Part shown: positions 63,015 to 64,000 of the stretch, piece after piece | Numbering within the stretch: the stretch's first letter is position 1 | Layout of the letters: every line of letters begins with the position of its first letter | Assembly (NCBI GenBank): GCA_038025085.1 | Contig: CM076140.1 | Coordinates: forward strand, 37,571,501 to 37,635,500 | DNA: 64,000 nucleotides | Source: Tetragonia tetragonoides | Lineage: Eukaryota; Streptophyta; Magnoliopsida; Caryophyllales; Aizoaceae | Reading direction: 5' to 3' | Made by a program: the position numbers and the translations under genes | The notes under the pieces: model-generated | The model's input: only the letters and a program-made list of their open reading frames with translations | Told to the model about the DNA's origin: nothing | Database searches by the model: none

Positions 63015-63590
63015 AAAAGGCTCAATGTGGCACACTGGTTGAGTGCTACCATTATAACTTCGAGGTCTCGATTTTGAGCCCCCATGCCTGCAGTTTTTTT
63101 TGTCAAATGAACATTTACACGCATAATCCATTCCAACAAGCAAAGGCGATGCTTCCATCCAACTGGCAAAGGTGGAAGGTTAACCTTCAATTGATCCATG
63201 GTTGGAGCCTCAACCATCAATTGATTCAGTGAAGGAGCCTCAATCTTGTCCATGGGAGATTCAACCTTCAAAGGTTCATGGAATTCAAGCAAATTAATGA
63301 CATATTTACCTTTTAATTATTTCGGCTTTTTATTTTTTATTTTTCACAATTTTCCAATTTTCGAAAATAAATTTCGTCATTTTCTAAATTTCTTTCGGAA
63401 ATTCGAAAATTGATTTCCGAAAATATTGTATGTATTTTCAAAAATTGCAGCTTAATAATAAAAATCTTTTCGGCCCAAATAAATATATAAGCCAATCAAG
63501 GGCTAGTACGCTTTGATCAATAAACGGACAGTTGCGATGTGCCGTGCTACAATGGTTGGAAAAAGTTACAGTGGTTGCCAACCATTGTAG
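63015..63590 (+). repeat. tRNA-headed dispersed repeat, copy 2
   Basis: Head at about 63024-63100: A-box-like GTGGCACACTGGTTGAGTGC, B-box-like GGTCTCGATTTTGAGCC, then a T run (Pol III stop). The body has degenerate AAGGTTNAACC/TTGA units, an AT-rich block with TTTCCGAAA motifs, and ends with GCTACAATGGTTGG, spacer, GTTACAGTGGTTG. The order matches copy 1 (32418 down to 27860, minus strand). Confidence 0.5.
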
Positions 63591-63596
63591 AACTTT

Positions 63597-63598
<2 letters not shown>

Positions 63599-63630
<32 letters not shown>
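63599..63630. repeat. (CT)n microsatellite
   Basis: About 32 bp of CT repeats. Confidence 0.95.
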
Positions 63631-63634
<4 letters not shown>

Positions 63635-63715
63635 AGATCTGGTTGAGTTTGAAGTGATTTTGTGGTTGAGAGATATGGTGGGTTCCGTGGGTGAATTTAA
63701 GGTGGGGTGGGTGAA

Positions 63716-64000
63716 TTTAAGGTGGGTTTCATGGTGGTGGTGTACTAGTGGGATAGTTTGAGGTGTGTTTTTATTATGGGGACTTGTGGGACGAGTGGGG
63801 CATAGGAAAGAGAAGGGGTAGGAAGGAAAAAATGAAGGACGAGGGTTATGGTGGCAGGTTGGTGAGGGTTGTTATGGTGCCAATGGTGATGGTGGATTTA
63901 AGGTGGGTTTCATGGTGATGGTGTACTAGTGGGCTAGTTTGAGGTGCGTTTTTGTTATGGGGACTAGTAGGACGAGTGGGGCATAGGAACGAGAAGGGGT
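63716..64000. repeat. 181-bp tandem repeat, cut by window end
   Basis: AAGGTGGGTTTCATGGTG at about 63719 recurs at 63900 and both copies run on in parallel to GAGAAGGGGT. G-rich; no coding signal recognised. Confidence 0.8.

Overview
This looks like nuclear DNA of a flowering plant, most likely a eudicot. The evidence is AT-rich sequence with GT-AG introns, TATAAATA promoters, AAACCCTAA boxes, plant Ty3/gypsy and copia LTR retrotransposons, tRNA-derived SINEs, plant mobile domain (PMD) and DUF7745 proteins, and long GA, TA and AAT microsatellites. I cannot name the species; Caryophyllales is only a guess. I see no clearly intact housekeeping gene, so this is transposon-dominated accessory sequence. 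Layout: (1) 1-19572 holds two related giant Ty3/gypsy elements read on the minus strand. Element B runs from its 5' LTR (18191-19572) leftwards through gag (16955-15413) and integrase (15000-13816). It then carries two genes on the opposite strand, a DUF7745 pseudogene (12148-13340) and a PMD pseudogene (7784-11629), and ends at a polypurine tract and a 3' LTR piece (5822-6459). Element A (1-5821) has the same plan and appears to sit inside B's 3' LTR; its left part is outside the window. Both lack reverse transcriptase/RNase H at the same place. The LTRs and the flanks upstream of both antisense genes share a GC-rich palindrome, GCCGCTGGCGGC. (2) 19573-28137 is decayed: a copia 3' end with its LTR (19687-20953), a bZIP-type palindrome (22001-22016), a cluster of hairpins sharing one loop (24282-24589) and an old LTR (about 25130-25920). 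(3) 28138-32100 is a young gag-only LTR element with three LTRs and an AAAAT target duplication, inserted in a tRNA-headed dispersed repeat that has a second copy at 63015-63590. (4) 33582-38775 holds two converging, damaged genes of Ulp1-protease (C48) type and a small 88-codon ORF. (5) 38888-55984 is a 17-kb tandem array of 15 units of about 1.1-1.2 kb, arranged as a five-unit higher-order repeat. Each unit carries a TATA box and most carry a (GA)n leader; the unit next to the 88-codon ORF matches that ORF's likely promoter, 5' leader exon and leader intron. A SINE is fixed in one unit class. This promoter-leader array is the most unusual feature. (6) 56027-61240 contains two minus-strand genes, one broken and unrecognised and one of the putative plant transposon protein family. 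(7) 62404-64000 holds a large AAT/ATT palindrome, a 174-bp tandem duplication, the second tRNA-headed repeat and a 181-bp tandem repeat cut by the window edge. Functionally, little here forms an intact pathway. The likely themes are retroelement cargo genes driven by LTR-like promoters, and amplification of a promoter/leader segment.
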